Assembly: GCF_003702045.1 (NCBI RefSeq)
Contig: NZ_RBTP01000054.1
Coordinates: forward strand, 25,299 to 89,298
Reading direction: 5' to 3'
From: Pseudomonas viridiflava
GTDB taxonomy: Bacteria > Pseudomonadota > Gammaproteobacteria > Pseudomonadales > Pseudomonadaceae
DNA: 64,000 bases
Shown: one piece after another, positions 1-9,700 of the stretch
Numbering within the stretch: the stretch's first letter is position 1
How the letters are laid out: the number at the start of each line of letters is the position of its first letter
Made by a program: the position numbers and the translations under genes
Notes under the pieces: model-generated
Database searches by the model: none
What the model was told of the DNA's origin: nothing
Seen by the model: only the letters and a program-made list of their open reading frames with translations

Positions 1-54
1 AGCCCAGGTATCGATGCGATCGAGTTCTGCGGCGGCGATCAAGGTGGGTTTCAT
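1..54 (-). CDS. N-terminus of a probable YkgJ-family cysteine-cluster protein (partial)
   Basis: Only the first 18 codons are in the window, reading MKPTLIAAAELDRIDTWA on the minus strand from an ATG at 54; the gene continues past position 1. This N-terminus resembles from memory the start of Pseudomonas YkgJ-like proteins, whose metal-binding cysteines would lie further downstream and cannot be seen here. The identification is tentative. Confidence 0.4.
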   Translation of the reverse strand, partial: MKPTLIAAAELDRIDTWA

Positions 55-129
55 TTGAATTCAGACTTCCGGGTGAATCGGGCGCGCGATCATACCGGGC
101 TCGAAGGATTTTCAGTAAGTAAAACTTGT

Positions 130-290
130 CGAGGCGACTGTCGGTCGTGCGGGGATGCGTTACGGACGGCAGCCCAAGCGGCGTTCCGTTTGTCCGCGAA
201 AGTTGGTACATCTCATAAAAATGTAGCGTATGAAACACTGCATTCACGGACAAGTCTGCTCCCACTCTAGGGGCGCATTCCTTCAGGCAG
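130..290. repeat. Degenerate REP-like palindromic sequence
   Basis: The stretch contains 'tttgtccgcgaaag' near 190 and 'cacggacaagtctgctccca' near 246. Both are variants of the GTAGGAGCGGACTTGTCCGCG motif seen at several other intergenic sites in this window. The two are in opposite orientation, as in paired REP elements. No gene is supported between positions 55 and 346. Confidence 0.5.
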
Positions 291-303
291 ACTTGTATAT
301 AAG

Positions 304-332
304 CGCGGAGCGCGATCTATATGCGCTCCGCG
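304..332 (-). terminator. Hairpin downstream of ponA
   Basis: A 10-bp perfect stem (304-313 with 323-332) and a 9-nt loop lie 14 nt beyond the ponA stop codon. No strong U-run follows on the minus strand, so this may be a terminator or a member of the GGACGCGGAGCG-type repeat family seen near 47,080 and 52,560. Confidence 0.45.
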
Positions 333-346
333 TCCCTTTCAGTGCA

Positions 347-2791
347 TCAGAACAAGTCGATCGGGGCCGACTCATCCGCTGGCAGCGGGCTGCCGGGGGC
401 ACTGCCGCCGCCCAGCTCGTTGACGCTTGGCGGCGTGTCCTCGCTTTTGAACAGTTCGAAAAATGCGTTCGGCGTGCTCGGTGTTGCTGCTCGGCCGCTC
501 ACCGGGTCCACCCGCAGGCTGAGGATGCCATCCGGTTCGGCCTGCTGATGCGGCGGTTTGTCTTTCAAGGCCGCGCTCATGTAGTCCATCCAGATCGGCA
601 GAGAAACCGTGCCGCCGAATTCATGGCGCCCCAGGCTTTCCGGCTGGTCGAAACCGCTCCAGACCGTGGTCACGTAATCGGCGTTGTAGCCCGAAAACCA
701 CGCATCCTTGGATTCGTTGGTCGTACCCGTCTTGCCCGCGATGTCAGGCCTGTTCATCGACAGCGCACGGCGTCCGGTGCCGCGCTTGATCACGTCCTGC
801 AACATGCTGTTAAGGATGAAGGTCGTGCGGCTGTCGACGATGCGTTCTGCCACGGCCGGGGTCTGAGGATTGGCAGGTGCGGTTGACGATCCAGTCGTCA
901 GCCCCGGGCTGTCGTGTACCGCAAAGGTCGAGGTGTCCGGAGCGGTCTTGACGTCGTGGGCCGGTACGCTCGGTGGGTTGGCGGCGAACAGCGTCTGGCC
1001 GTCACGGTTTTCGATGGTCTGGATCAGGTAAGGACTGACCTTGTAGCCGCCGTTGGCGAACGCACTCCAGCCTGTGGCGATTTCCATCGGTGTCAGTGTT
1101 GCCGTGCCCAGGGCCAGCGACAGGTTGCGCGGCAGGTCCTGCTTGGCGAAGCCGAAGCGGGTGATGTAGTCAATGGTGCTGTCTACGCCCAAAGCTTGCA
1201 GCAGACGGATCGAAACCAGGTTGCGCGACTTGTAGAGCGCTTCACGCAGACGGATGGGGCCGAGGAACGTGTTGGTGTCGTTTTTTGGACGCCAGACCTT
1301 ATCCAGGTATTCATCGACGAACACGATAGGCGCATCGTTCACCAGGCTTGAAGCGGTGTAGCCATTGTCCAGTGCAGCACTGTAGATGAAAGGCTTGAAG
1401 CTGGAGCCCGGCTGACGCTTGGCCTGCATGGCGCGGTTGTAGTTGCTCTGCTCGAACGCGAAACCGCCCACCAGTGCACGAATGGCACCGTTCTGCGGAT
1501 CCAGCGACACGAGTGCGCTCTGCGCGACGGGAATTTGACTGAATTTGAGAGCGCCGTCGTCCTGACGCAGCAGGCGAACCAGATCACCGACCTTCGCGAC
1601 GTCGCCAGGCTGCTTGGGATTGGCGCCCAGGCTGTTGGTGTTCAGGTAAGGGCGGGCCCATTTCATGGTGCTCCATTCGACCGTTTCTTCCTGTTCGCCG
1701 TTGCGAGTCAGAACCTTCAGGCCGGTCTTGTCGACCTGCGTCACGATGCCGGGCTCAAGGCCGTTGATCGTGCGTTGTTTGGTCAGCTCCTGAATCCAGT
1801 TGGCGCGGGTCATGCCAGGGAATCGGCTTTCCGGACCGCGATAGCCGTGACGCTGGTCATAGTCGATCAGGCCACGCTGGACCGCCTTGTTGGCGTCTTC
1901 CTGCAGGCCGCTCGGAACGGTCGTGGTAACCCGGAAACCCTCGGTGTAGGCCTCGCTGCCATAGCGCCCGACCATTTCGGCGCGGGCCATTTCAGCGATG
2001 TAAGGCGCGTTAACTTCAGGCGTAGGCACGTGGTAGCTGGCGTTCAATGGCTCGCTCAGAGCGGCCTGGTAGGCAGTCTGATCGATCTTGCCCAGACGGT
2101 ACATGCGGCCCAGGATCCAGTCGCGGCGTTCCTTGGCACGGGTCGGGTTGGCGAGTGGGTTGAAACGTGACGGTGCCTTCGGCAAACCGGCAATCATGGC
2201 CATTTGCGCAAGGCTTACATCGCGAATCGATTTGCCGTAGTAGACTTGCGCCGCCGCCTCGATGCCATAGGCCCGGTTGCCCAGATAAATCTTGTTGACG
2301 TACAGCTCGAGGATCTCGTCCTTGGTCAGTTGGCGCTCGATTTGCAAGGCAAGCAGAATCTCGGTGGTTTTACGTGAAAAACTTCTTTCGCTGGTCAGGA
2401 AAAAGTTCTTCGCCACCTGCATCGTGATGGTACTACCGCCCGATTGAATGTGGCCGCTCTTCACCAGTTGTGTGGCGGCACGCATCAGGCTGCTTGGGTC
2501 GACACCGTAGTGATTGGCGAAATTGTCATCTTCGGCCGATAGCAGGGCGTTGATGAAATTGGGCGGTATCTCGGCAAAGCGAATGGGCGTTCGGCGCATC
2601 TCGCCGAATTCGGCGATCAGCTTGCCGTCGCTGCTGTACACGCGCAGGGGAATTTGCAGTTGGATGCTTCGCAGCGCCTCAACGGATGGCAGATTGGGGC
2701 TCAGATAAAGGAACGCGCCGCTCAGGCCGAGCAGCAGCGAGCAGAATACCGCGACGAGAGACCACCAGAAAAACTTCAGCAGGCGTATCAA
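347..2791 (-). CDS. ponA: Penicillin-binding protein 1A (bifunctional peptidoglycan synthase)
   Basis: This 814-residue class A PBP polymerises glycan strands and cross-links peptides in the periplasm. An N-terminal membrane anchor (about residues 6-30) is followed by a GT51 glycosyltransferase domain: catalytic Glu87 in 'SAEDDNFANHYG', then 'GGSTITMQ' near 117. An OB-like insert follows, then the transpeptidase with the SxxK motif in 'GSSFKPF', the SxN motif 'SRN' and 'KTGT'. The length fits the family. The reading frame opens with TTG at 2791; I see no in-frame ATG upstream that fits better, so TTG is the probable start. The gene is divergent from pilM, as in other pseudomonads. Confidence 0.96.
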   Translation of the reverse strand: MIRLLKFFWWSLVAVFCSLLLGLSGAFLYLSPNLPSVEALRSIQLQIPLRVYSSDGKLIAEFGEMRRTPIRFAEIPPNFINALLSAEDDNFANHYGVDPSSLMRAATQLVKSGHIQSGGSTITMQVAKNFFLTSERSFSRKTTEILLALQIERQLTKDEILELYVNKIYLGNRAYGIEAAAQVYYGKSIRDVSLAQMAMIAGLPKAPSRFNPLANPTRAKERRDWILGRMYRLGKIDQTAYQAALSEPLNASYHVPTPEVNAPYIAEMARAEMVGRYGSEAYTEGFRVTTTVPSGLQEDANKAVQRGLIDYDQRHGYRGPESRFPGMTRANWIQELTKQRTINGLEPGIVTQVDKTGLKVLTRNGEQEETVEWSTMKWARPYLNTNSLGANPKQPGDVAKVGDLVRLLRQDDGALKFSQIPVAQSALVSLDPQNGAIRALVGGFAFEQSNYNRAMQAKRQPGSSFKPFIYSAALDNGYTASSLVNDAPIVFVDEYLDKVWRPKNDTNTFLGPIRLREALYKSRNLVSIRLLQALGVDSTIDYITRFGFAKQDLPRNLSLALGTATLTPMEIATGWSAFANGGYKVSPYLIQTIENRDGQTLFAANPPSVPAHDVKTAPDTSTFAVHDSPGLTTGSSTAPANPQTPAVAERIVDSRTTFILNSMLQDVIKRGTGRRALSMNRPDIAGKTGTTNESKDAWFSGYNADYVTTVWSGFDQPESLGRHEFGGTVSLPIWMDYMSAALKDKPPHQQAEPDGILSLRVDPVSGRAATPSTPNAFFELFKSEDTPPSVNELGGGSAPGSPLPADESAPIDLF

Positions 2792-2997
2792 GGCTTTTGG
2801 ATTTCCAGAAAAAATAATGGGTTAAGCGCAGGCATTTACAAATGAACACGCCTTGAAGCTTTCTCAAATGAAAAAAACGCTGGGCATTATAAGCATTTTT
2901 CGTCCCCAAGCGTGATTTGCGCTACTGTCAAGGCTGTTGGCAGTGACGCTGACCCGAAATAACTCCGTAAGTGACGGAAACTCATAGGAATCAGGTT

Positions 2998-4062
2998 GTG
3001 TTCGAACTCTTCGGTAAGAAGGCCAATACCCTTCTAGGGATCGATATTAGCTCCACCTCGGTAAAGCTCCTTGAATTGAGTCGCTCCGGAAACCGCTACA
3101 AAGTCGAGTCTTACGCTGTTGAGCCGCTGCCGGCCAATGCCGTCGTCGAAAAGAACATTGCCGAACTCGAAGGGGTTGGCCAGGCGCTCTCACGCGTGAT
3201 CGTCAAGGCCAAGACCAGCGTCAGAATAGTGGCGGTCGCGGTCGCAGGGTCTGCCGTCATTACCAAGACCATCGAAATGGATGCCGGTCTTTCAGACGAC
3301 GACATGGAAAATCAGCTCAAGCTTGAGGCTGACCAGTACATTCCTTATCCCCTTGAAGAAGTCGCCATCGATTTCGAGGTGCAGGGCTATTCGGTGCGCA
3401 ATCCTGAGCGCGTCGAAGTGCTGCTCGCCGCGTGCCGCAAGGAAAACGTCGAGGTGCGCGAGGCTGCGCTGGCGCTGGCCGGGCTGACCGCACGGGTCGT
3501 CGACGTCGAAGCGTATGCGCTGGAGCGCTCCTTCGGGCTCTTGACCGCGCAGTTGGGCAATGGCCACGATGAGCTGACCGTTGCAGTCGTCGACATCGGC
3601 GCAACCATGACCACCCTGAGCGTTCTGCACCACGGCCGGATCATCTATACCCGCGAACAGCTGTTCGGCGGACGGCAACTGACTGACGAGATCCAGCGCC
3701 GCTACGGCCTGTCGATGGAAGAAGCCGGGCTTGCCAAGAAGCAGGGCGGTCTGCCGGACGATTACGTGAGTGAAGTGCTGGAGCCTTTCAAGGAAGCCTT
3801 GGTGCAGCAGGTATCGCGTTCCCTTCAGTTCTTTTTTGCGGCAGGTCAGTACAACGCAGTGGATCACATCATGCTCGCAGGCGGTACGGCCTCCATTTCC
3901 GGTCTGGAGCATCTGATCCAGCGCCGCCTTGGCACGCCTACCCAGGTCGCCAACCCGTTTGCCGACATGGCCTTAAGTTCCAAGGTCAACGCTGGCGCGC
4001 TGGCCAGTGATGCGCCAGCGCTGATGATCGCGTGCGGTCTTGCTTTGAGGAGCTTCGACTGA
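2998..4062 (+). CDS. pilM: Type IV pilus inner-membrane platform protein PilM
   Basis: PilM is an actin-like, FtsA-fold cytoplasmic ATP-binding protein that docks on the N-terminus of PilN in the type IV pilus alignment complex. The N-terminal phosphate motif 'LLGIDISSTSVKLLEL' and the later 'VVDIGATMTTLSVLHHG' are the expected nucleotide-binding loops. I prefer the GTG at 2998 (354 aa, the usual family length), preceded by 'aggaa' at a good spacing, over the in-frame GTG at 2971. It is the first gene of the pilMNOPQ operon; its stop overlaps the pilN start. Confidence 0.96.
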   Translation: MFELFGKKANTLLGIDISSTSVKLLELSRSGNRYKVESYAVEPLPANAVVEKNIAELEGVGQALSRVIVKAKTSVRIVAVAVAGSAVITKTIEMDAGLSDDDMENQLKLEADQYIPYPLEEVAIDFEVQGYSVRNPERVEVLLAACRKENVEVREAALALAGLTARVVDVEAYALERSFGLLTAQLGNGHDELTVAVVDIGATMTTLSVLHHGRIIYTREQLFGGRQLTDEIQRRYGLSMEEAGLAKKQGGLPDDYVSEVLEPFKEALVQQVSRSLQFFFAAGQYNAVDHIMLAGGTASISGLEHLIQRRLGTPTQVANPFADMALSSKVNAGALASDAPALMIACGLALRSFD

Positions 4063-4637
4063 TGGCGCGGATCAACCTTTTACCCTGGCGTGAAGAGCTT
4101 CGCGAAGAGCGCAAAAAGCGTTTCCTGACTGCGCTGGTCTGCGTGTTGGTGGTGTCCGTGGGCATCCTGTTTCTGGTCGACCGTTACATCAGCTCGGCCA
4201 TCGACAGTCAGTTGGCGCGTAATGCGTTCATGCAGAAAGAAATCGCGCAGCTTGACGTGCGCATCAAGGAAATCAGCGATCTGAAAGCCCGACGCAAGCA
4301 GTTGCTCGAGCGCATGAAGATCATCCAGGACTTGCAGGGCAACCGGCCGATCACCGGGCGCGTGTTCGACCAGCTTGCCCGCACCCTGCCGGACGGCGTC
4401 TATTTCTCGCAGGTCAAGATGACCGACAAGTTGATCGCGATCACTGGCGCGGCCGAGTCCAATAACAGGGTTTCCGATCTTATGCGTAACCTTGAAGCAT
4501 CCGACTGGCTGGAAGCGCCAAGTCTTACCGAGGTCAAGGCGACCACGGCCGGTGCGGTCGATCAGGCGAATGTCTTTCAGTTGACGGTGCGCCAGACTCA
4601 GCCTCAGACCCCGGTTGCCGAAGGAGCCAAGCCATGA
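4062..4637 (+). CDS. pilN: Type IV pilus assembly protein PilN
   Basis: PilN (191 aa) is a bitopic inner-membrane protein linking PilM to the periplasmic PilO/PilP complex. The conserved N-terminal PilM-binding motif appears as 'ARINLLPWREE'. It is followed by a transmembrane segment at about residues 22-42, a coiled-coil stretch, and a ferredoxin-like periplasmic domain. The ATG at 4062 overlaps the pilM stop by one base, which suggests translational coupling, and fits the family N-terminus better than upstream in-frame starts. Confidence 0.96.
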   Translation: MARINLLPWREELREERKKRFLTALVCVLVVSVGILFLVDRYISSAIDSQLARNAFMQKEIAQLDVRIKEISDLKARRKQLLERMKIIQDLQGNRPITGRVFDQLARTLPDGVYFSQVKMTDKLIAITGAAESNNRVSDLMRNLEASDWLEAPSLTEVKATTAGAVDQANVFQLTVRQTQPQTPVAEGAKP

Positions 4638-5257
4638 ACATGAGCGAATGGCTGGAGGGGCTTCGCAAAGTCGAGCTCAACGAGCTCGATCTGAACAACC
4701 TGGGTTCATGGCCAGCGGCAGTCAAGGCGATTGCCGGCGTGCTGCTGGCGGTTCTGATTTTTGCGCTGGGCTATTTTCTGTTTATCCAGGATCTGGAAAC
4801 CCAGCTGGACGCCGCGCAGGCCAGCGAGGTTTCGCTCAAGGAGCAGTTTTCCAACAAGGCATTCCAGGCTGCGAACCTTGAGCCCTACAAGAAGCAGATG
4901 GAAGAGATGGAAAACACGTTCGGCGCGCTGCTACGGCAACTGCCCAGCGACACCGAAGTGCCAGGCTTGCTGGAAGACATCACACGCACCGGACTGGGAA
5001 GCGGCCTTGAGTTCGAAGAGATCAAGCTGTTGCCCGAGGCGGTCCAGCAGTTCTACATCGAATTGCCGATACAGATCACAGTGGTCGGCGGGTATCACGA
5101 CCTGGCGACGTTCGTCAGCGGCGTGGCGGGCCTGCCGCGGATCGTGACGCTGCACGACTTCGACATCAAACTGGCTGATCCCAAGGTCCCCGGCAAGTTG
5201 CGCATGAGCATTCTGGCCAAGACCTACCGCTATAACGATGAAGGACTGAAGAAATGA
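4634..5257 (+). CDS. pilO: Type IV pilus assembly protein PilO
   Basis: PilO (207 aa) dimerises with PilN in the inner membrane and periplasm. There is a short cytoplasmic N-terminus, a membrane segment at about residues 28-52 ('AIAGVLLAVLIFALGYFLFI'), a coiled coil, and a C-terminal ferredoxin-like domain. The ATGA overlap with pilN at 4634-4637 and a second one with pilP at 5254-5257 show tight coupling in the operon. Confidence 0.96.
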   Translation: MNMSEWLEGLRKVELNELDLNNLGSWPAAVKAIAGVLLAVLIFALGYFLFIQDLETQLDAAQASEVSLKEQFSNKAFQAANLEPYKKQMEEMENTFGALLRQLPSDTEVPGLLEDITRTGLGSGLEFEEIKLLPEAVQQFYIELPIQITVVGGYHDLATFVSGVAGLPRIVTLHDFDIKLADPKVPGKLRMSILAKTYRYNDEGLKK

Positions 5258-5781
5258 GGGTGGCGCGAGTGTTGTGCGTCAGTACCGTCCTGGTGGGGCT
5301 GGCCGGTTGCGGTGGCGGTGATGATTTCACCGATCTGAGCGAGTTCGTGACGCAGGCCCAGACGCGCCCTAGCGGCACCATTGAGCCCTTGCCCAAATTC
5401 CGGGCCTATGAAGCGTTCACGTATAACGCTGCCAGCCTGCGCAGCCCGTTTCAGCCTGCCGTCAAGGTGGATCAGCTCAATCGCCAGAAGGGCTCGCGCC
5501 TCGTGGCACCGGACGAAAATCGGGTCAGGCAGTTTCTGGAAGGCTTCAACATCGAATCGTTCGAGATGGTTGGCACCATCGGTAACGAGTCGGGCACCTT
5601 CGCGCTGCTGCGTGGGGCTGGAGGCGTATATCGTGTGAAAGCAGGTGATTATCTGGGCCGTAACAACGGACGGATCGTGTCGGTCAGCGATGGGCAGGTC
5701 GATGTCATTGAAATAGTTCCTGATGGAGAGGGGGCCTGGCTTGAAAGGCCGCGCAGCATCACCCTCAAAGAACGCTCATGA
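5254..5781 (+). CDS. pilP: Type IV pilus lipoprotein PilP
   Basis: PilP (175 aa) is an inner-membrane lipoprotein connecting PilNO to the PilQ secretin. The signal peptide ends in a lipobox 'GLAGC' with the lipidated Cys at residue 19. A flexible linker is followed by the C-terminal beta-sandwich domain ('SFEMVGTIGNESGTFALLRG', 'YRVKAGDYLGRN'). The start overlaps the pilO stop, and the stop overlaps one possible start of pilQ. Confidence 0.95.
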   Translation: MRVARVLCVSTVLVGLAGCGGGDDFTDLSEFVTQAQTRPSGTIEPLPKFRAYEAFTYNAASLRSPFQPAVKVDQLNRQKGSRLVAPDENRVRQFLEGFNIESFEMVGTIGNESGTFALLRGAGGVYRVKAGDYLGRNNGRIVSVSDGQVDVIEIVPDGEGAWLERPRSITLKERS

Positions 5782-7934
5782 AGTGGGCAAGGCCAAGCAT
5801 GTACAGCAGCGCACAACGGAAATTGATCATGACCCGGATTTTCTCGATTATCGGCGTATCGTTATGCATCGCGATGATGTCGCCGGTTCTCCAGGCGGCC
5901 AACCTGAAGACGCTCGACGTCGCGGCCCTGCCGGGTGACCGGATCGAGCTCAAACTTTCGTTCGACGCTCCGGTGCCCGCGCCGCGCGGCTACACCACCG
6001 AGCAGCCTGCGCGTATTGCGCTGGACTTGCCGGGCGTGACCAGCCAGCTCGCGACCAAAAGCCGCGACCTGGGAGCAGGCAACGCCCGCAGTGTGGTTGT
6101 GGTTCAGGCGCAGGATCGGACCCGGGTCATCATTAACCTGACGACACTCTCGCCCTACAGCTCAAGAGTCGACGGCAATAACCTGTTCGTGGTCATCGGC
6201 CAGGGAGCTGCCGCCGCGCAGGCCTCCCAGCCAAGCACGGCCAGGGGCGCCGCCCGGGTGGCTGTGCCGCCGCCTGTGCCTGCATCTGCCAGACCTTATG
6301 TACCTGCCGGCGCGAGAGGCATTCGCAATGTCGACTTCCAGCGCGGTGAGCTGGGCGAAGGCAACGTGGTCATCGACCTGAGCAATGCCGGTATCGCGGC
6401 AGACATTCAGGAGCAGGGCGGCAAGATCCGTGTCGACTTCGCCAAGACCCAGCTGCCCGAGCCGCTGCGTGTACGGCTCGACGTGAAAGACTTTGCCACC
6501 CCTGTGCAGTTCGTCAGCGCTACTGTGTCCGGCGACAAGGCCAGCATTTCCATCGAGCCGTCCGGTGCGTTCGACTACTCGGCGTTTCAGACCGAAAACA
6601 AGCTGACCATCAGCGTGCGCCCATTGACCAACGAGGACGTTGACCGTCGTGCCGCCGACAAGCCGGTCTACACCGGCGAGAAGCTTTCGCTCAATTTCCA
6701 GGACATCGACGTGCGTTCGGTGCTGCAACTGATCGCCGACTTCACCAACCTCAATCTGGTTGCCAGCGACACCGTTCAGGGCGGCATTACGCTGCGCCTG
6801 CAGAACGTGCCGTGGGATCAGGCGCTGGATCTGGTGCTCAAGACCAAAGGCCTGGACAAACGCAAGGTCGGTAGCGTGTTGCTGGTCGCGCCAGCTGACG
6901 AAATCGCTGCCCGTGAGCGTCAGGAGCTGGAGTCGCTCAAGCAGATCGCAGAGCTGGCCCCGTTGCGGCGCGAGCTGCTGCAGGTCAACTATGCCAAGGC
7001 TGCCGATATCGCCAAGCTGTTCCAGTCGGTGACCAGTGCCGAATCCAAGACGGACGAGCGCGGCTCCATCACCGTGGATGAGCGCACCAACAACATCATT
7101 GCCTACCAGACGCAGGACCGGCTCGACGAGCTGCGCCGCATCGTCTCGCAGCTGGATATTCCGGTGCGTCAGGTGATGATCGAGGCGCGAATCGTCGAAG
7201 CCAACGTGGATTACGACAAGGAAATCGGCGTGCGCTGGGGCGGTTCCAGCAACCTCAGCGGCAACAGCAAGTGGACGCCTTATGGGCTTGACAACAAAGG
7301 CGACGAGGCTGGCAATATCGGTTCCGCTACCGGCCCCAATGTTCCCTTCGTCGATCTGGGCGCTGCAAACGCTACCTCCGGTATCGGTCTGGGCTTCGTG
7401 ACCAATAACACGCTGCTGGACCTTGAGCTGAGCGCGATGGAGAAAACCGGCAACGGTGAAATCGTCTCCCAGCCCAAAGTGGTCACCTCCGACAAGGAAA
7501 CGGCGAAGATCCTCAAGGGCACGGAAATTCCTTATCAGGAATCCAGTTCCAGCGGTGCCACGACTGTGAGCTTTAAGGAGGCATCGCTGTCGCTGGAAGT
7601 CACCCCGCAGATCACCCCGGACAACCGCATCATCATGGAGGTCAAGGTCACCAAGGATGAACCTGACTACATCAACGCTGTGCTGGGTGTACCGCCGATC
7701 AAGAAAAACGAGGTCAACGCCAAGGTGCTGATTTCCGACGGCGAAACCATCGTGATCGGTGGTGTGTTCTCCAATACGCAAAGTAAAGTTGTAGAGAAAG
7801 TGCCATTTCTCGGTGATGTGCCGTATCTTGGCCGCCTTTTCAGGCGCGACGTGGTATCGGAGGCAAAATCCGAGCTGTTGGTATTTCTGACACCGCGTAT
7901 CATGAACAACCAGGCGATTGCTGTGAGTCGTTGA
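5778..7934 (+). CDS. pilQ: Type IV pilus secretin PilQ
   Basis: PilQ (718 aa from this start) forms the outer-membrane secretin channel through which the pilus passes. Two N-terminal AMIN domains bind peptidoglycan, then come N0/N1 domains ('LSLNFQDIDVRSVLQLIADF') and the C-terminal secretin domain ('GNGEIVSQPKVVTSDKETAK', 'VPFLGDVPYLGRLFRR'). The ATG at 5778 overlaps the pilP stop. An internal ATG at 5829 would give a cleaner signal peptide (MTRIFSIIGVSLCIAMMSP...QAA) and matches other PilQ N-termini, so the true start may be 5829. Confidence 0.95.
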   Translation: MKWARPSMYSSAQRKLIMTRIFSIIGVSLCIAMMSPVLQAANLKTLDVAALPGDRIELKLSFDAPVPAPRGYTTEQPARIALDLPGVTSQLATKSRDLGAGNARSVVVVQAQDRTRVIINLTTLSPYSSRVDGNNLFVVIGQGAAAAQASQPSTARGAARVAVPPPVPASARPYVPAGARGIRNVDFQRGELGEGNVVIDLSNAGIAADIQEQGGKIRVDFAKTQLPEPLRVRLDVKDFATPVQFVSATVSGDKASISIEPSGAFDYSAFQTENKLTISVRPLTNEDVDRRAADKPVYTGEKLSLNFQDIDVRSVLQLIADFTNLNLVASDTVQGGITLRLQNVPWDQALDLVLKTKGLDKRKVGSVLLVAPADEIAARERQELESLKQIAELAPLRRELLQVNYAKAADIAKLFQSVTSAESKTDERGSITVDERTNNIIAYQTQDRLDELRRIVSQLDIPVRQVMIEARIVEANVDYDKEIGVRWGGSSNLSGNSKWTPYGLDNKGDEAGNIGSATGPNVPFVDLGAANATSGIGLGFVTNNTLLDLELSAMEKTGNGEIVSQPKVVTSDKETAKILKGTEIPYQESSSSGATTVSFKEASLSLEVTPQITPDNRIIMEVKVTKDEPDYINAVLGVPPIKKNEVNAKVLISDGETIVIGGVFSNTQSKVVEKVPFLGDVPYLGRLFRRDVVSEAKSELLVFLTPRIMNNQAIAVSR

Positions 7935-7938
7935 TTCT

Positions 7939-8457
7939 GTGCGAAATTTAATACTTGTGGGGCCGATGGGTGCTGGCAAGAGCACCATCGGCCGTTTGCT
8001 TGCCAAAGAGTTGCGACTGCCGTTCAAGGATTCCGACAAGGAAATCGAGCTACGCACCGGTGCCAATATTCCCTGGATTTTCGACAAGGAAGGCGAGCCG
8101 GGCTTTCGCGACCGTGAGCAGGCCATGATTGCAGAGCTGTGCGAAGCCGATGGCGTTGTTCTGGCGACGGGCGGCGGTGCGGTCATGCGCAGCGAGAATC
8201 GTCAGGCGCTGCACGCCGGAGGGCGTGTGGTGTACTTGCATGCATCGGTTGAACAGCAGGTCGGCCGCACAGCGCGTGATCGCAATCGACCCCTGTTGCG
8301 CACCGCAGATCCGGCTCGCGTGCTGAGCGAACTGCTGGCCATTCGCGACCCGTTGTATCGGGAGATCGCCGACCTGGTGGTCGAAACCGACGAGCGGCCG
8401 CCCAGGATGCTGGTTCTGGACATACTGGCACGCCTTGCCGAGCTTCCTCCCCGTTAA
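7939..8457 (+). CDS. aroK: Shikimate kinase
   Basis: AroK (172 aa) phosphorylates shikimate to shikimate 3-phosphate in aromatic amino acid synthesis. The P-loop 'GPMGAGKSTIGR' is near residue 9, and the shikimate-binding 'DSDKEIE' and 'GFRDREQ' are present, as is the adenine lid 'RDRNRPLL'. Translation starts at GTG 7939, 4 nt after the pilQ stop. The linkage pilQ-aroK-aroB-damX is conserved in gammaproteobacteria. Confidence 0.96.
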   Translation: MRNLILVGPMGAGKSTIGRLLAKELRLPFKDSDKEIELRTGANIPWIFDKEGEPGFRDREQAMIAELCEADGVVLATGGGAVMRSENRQALHAGGRVVYLHASVEQQVGRTARDRNRPLLRTADPARVLSELLAIRDPLYREIADLVVETDERPPRMLVLDILARLAELPPR

Positions 8458-8586
8458 AGCGCAGGCAAAAATGCGCTATCCTCGGCGACCATTAAAACAG
8501 CGACGGTACAGGGCACGCACGGCACAATGGCTGTCCTGACGCACCCAGGTGTGCAACCGCCCAATCGGCAATCAACGTGGGGACAC

Positions 8587-9690
8587 ATGCAGACACTCAA
8601 GGTCGAGCTTGGTGAGCGTAGCTATCCTATCCATATCGGCGAAGGCCTTCTGGATCAGCCTGAACTCCTGACCCCGCACATCGTCGGGCGCCAGGTCGCC
8701 ATCGTGTCCAACACGACGGTTGCGCCGCTGTATCTGGAACGACTGACCCGCACGCTCGCTGGTTACAACGTTCTGCCGATCGTGCTTCCCGACGGCGAAG
8801 CGTTCAAGAACTGGGAAACCCTGCAAACCATTTTCGATGGCTTGCTGACGGCTCGTCATGACCGTCGCACCACCGTCATTGCACTGGGTGGTGGCGTGAT
8901 CGGCGACATGGCCGGGTTTGCCGCCGCCTGCTATCAGCGTGGCGTGAATTTCATCCAGATCCCGACGACGCTGTTGTCGCAGGTGGATTCGTCGGTGGGC
9001 GGCAAGACCGGCATCAACCATCCGCTGGGCAAGAACATGGTTGGTGCGTTCTACCAGCCGGGCGTCGTGCTGATCGACACCACCTCGCTCAACACCCTGC
9101 CTGCGCGTGAACTGTCGGCGGGGCTTGCAGAAGTCATCAAATATGGTCTGATCTGCGACGAGCCGTTTCTGACCTGGCTCGAAGAGCATGTCGACGCGCT
9201 GCGCGGGCTGGATCAGGTGGCGCTGACCACGGCCATCGAACGCTCCTGCGCCGCCAAGGCGCTGGTGGTCGGTGCCGATGAGCGCGAGTCGGGTGTGCGG
9301 GCCACATTGAACCTGGGTCACACATTTGGTCACGCCATCGAGACGCATATGGGCTATGGTGTCTGGCTGCATGGCGAGGCGGTTGCCGCCGGTACGGTCA
9401 TGGCGCTGGAAATGTCTTCGCGTCTGGGCTGGATCAGCACACAGGAGCGCGACCGTGGCATTCGTCTGTTTCAGCGTGCCGGGCTGCCTGTGGTGCCGCC
9501 GCAAGACATGACCGAGGCGCATTTCCTCGAACACATGGCAATTGACAAGAAAGTCATCGACGGGCGCCTGCGTCTGGTGCTGCTGCGTCAGATGGGTGAA
9601 GCGGTTATCACGGACGATTATCCAAAAGAAGTACTACAGGCCACTCTGGTTGCGGATTACCGCGCCCTGGTGGATCAGCTTAGAGGTTAA
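8587..9690 (+). CDS. aroB: 3-dehydroquinate synthase
   Basis: AroB (367 aa) converts DAHP to 3-dehydroquinate using NAD+ and a divalent metal. The NAD-binding 'GGGVIGDMAGFAAACYQRG', the 'PTTLLSQVDSSVGGKTGIN' stretch and the metal-ligand histidines in 'NLGHTFGHAIE' and 'WLHGEAV' are visible. I chose ATG 8587 (MQTLKVELGERSYPI), the normal family N-terminus, over the ATG 60 nt upstream. Confidence 0.96.
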   Translation: MQTLKVELGERSYPIHIGEGLLDQPELLTPHIVGRQVAIVSNTTVAPLYLERLTRTLAGYNVLPIVLPDGEAFKNWETLQTIFDGLLTARHDRRTTVIALGGGVIGDMAGFAAACYQRGVNFIQIPTTLLSQVDSSVGGKTGINHPLGKNMVGAFYQPGVVLIDTTSLNTLPARELSAGLAEVIKYGLICDEPFLTWLEEHVDALRGLDQVALTTAIERSCAAKALVVGADERESGVRATLNLGHTFGHAIETHMGYGVWLHGEAVAAGTVMALEMSSRLGWISTQERDRGIRLFQRAGLPVVPPQDMTEAHFLEHMAIDKKVIDGRLRLVLLRQMGEAVITDDYPKEVLQATLVADYRALVDQLRG

Positions 9691-9700
9691 CGGAATACCC

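Noticed and set aside
230..1351. Plus-strand frames opposite the end of ponA
   Set aside because: Shadows of ponA codons and REP sequence.
6162..8186. Long open frame on the minus strand (674 codons) opposite pilQ and aroK
   Set aside because: It mirrors the codon bias of two well-supported genes, has no family resemblance and crosses the pilQ/aroK boundary.
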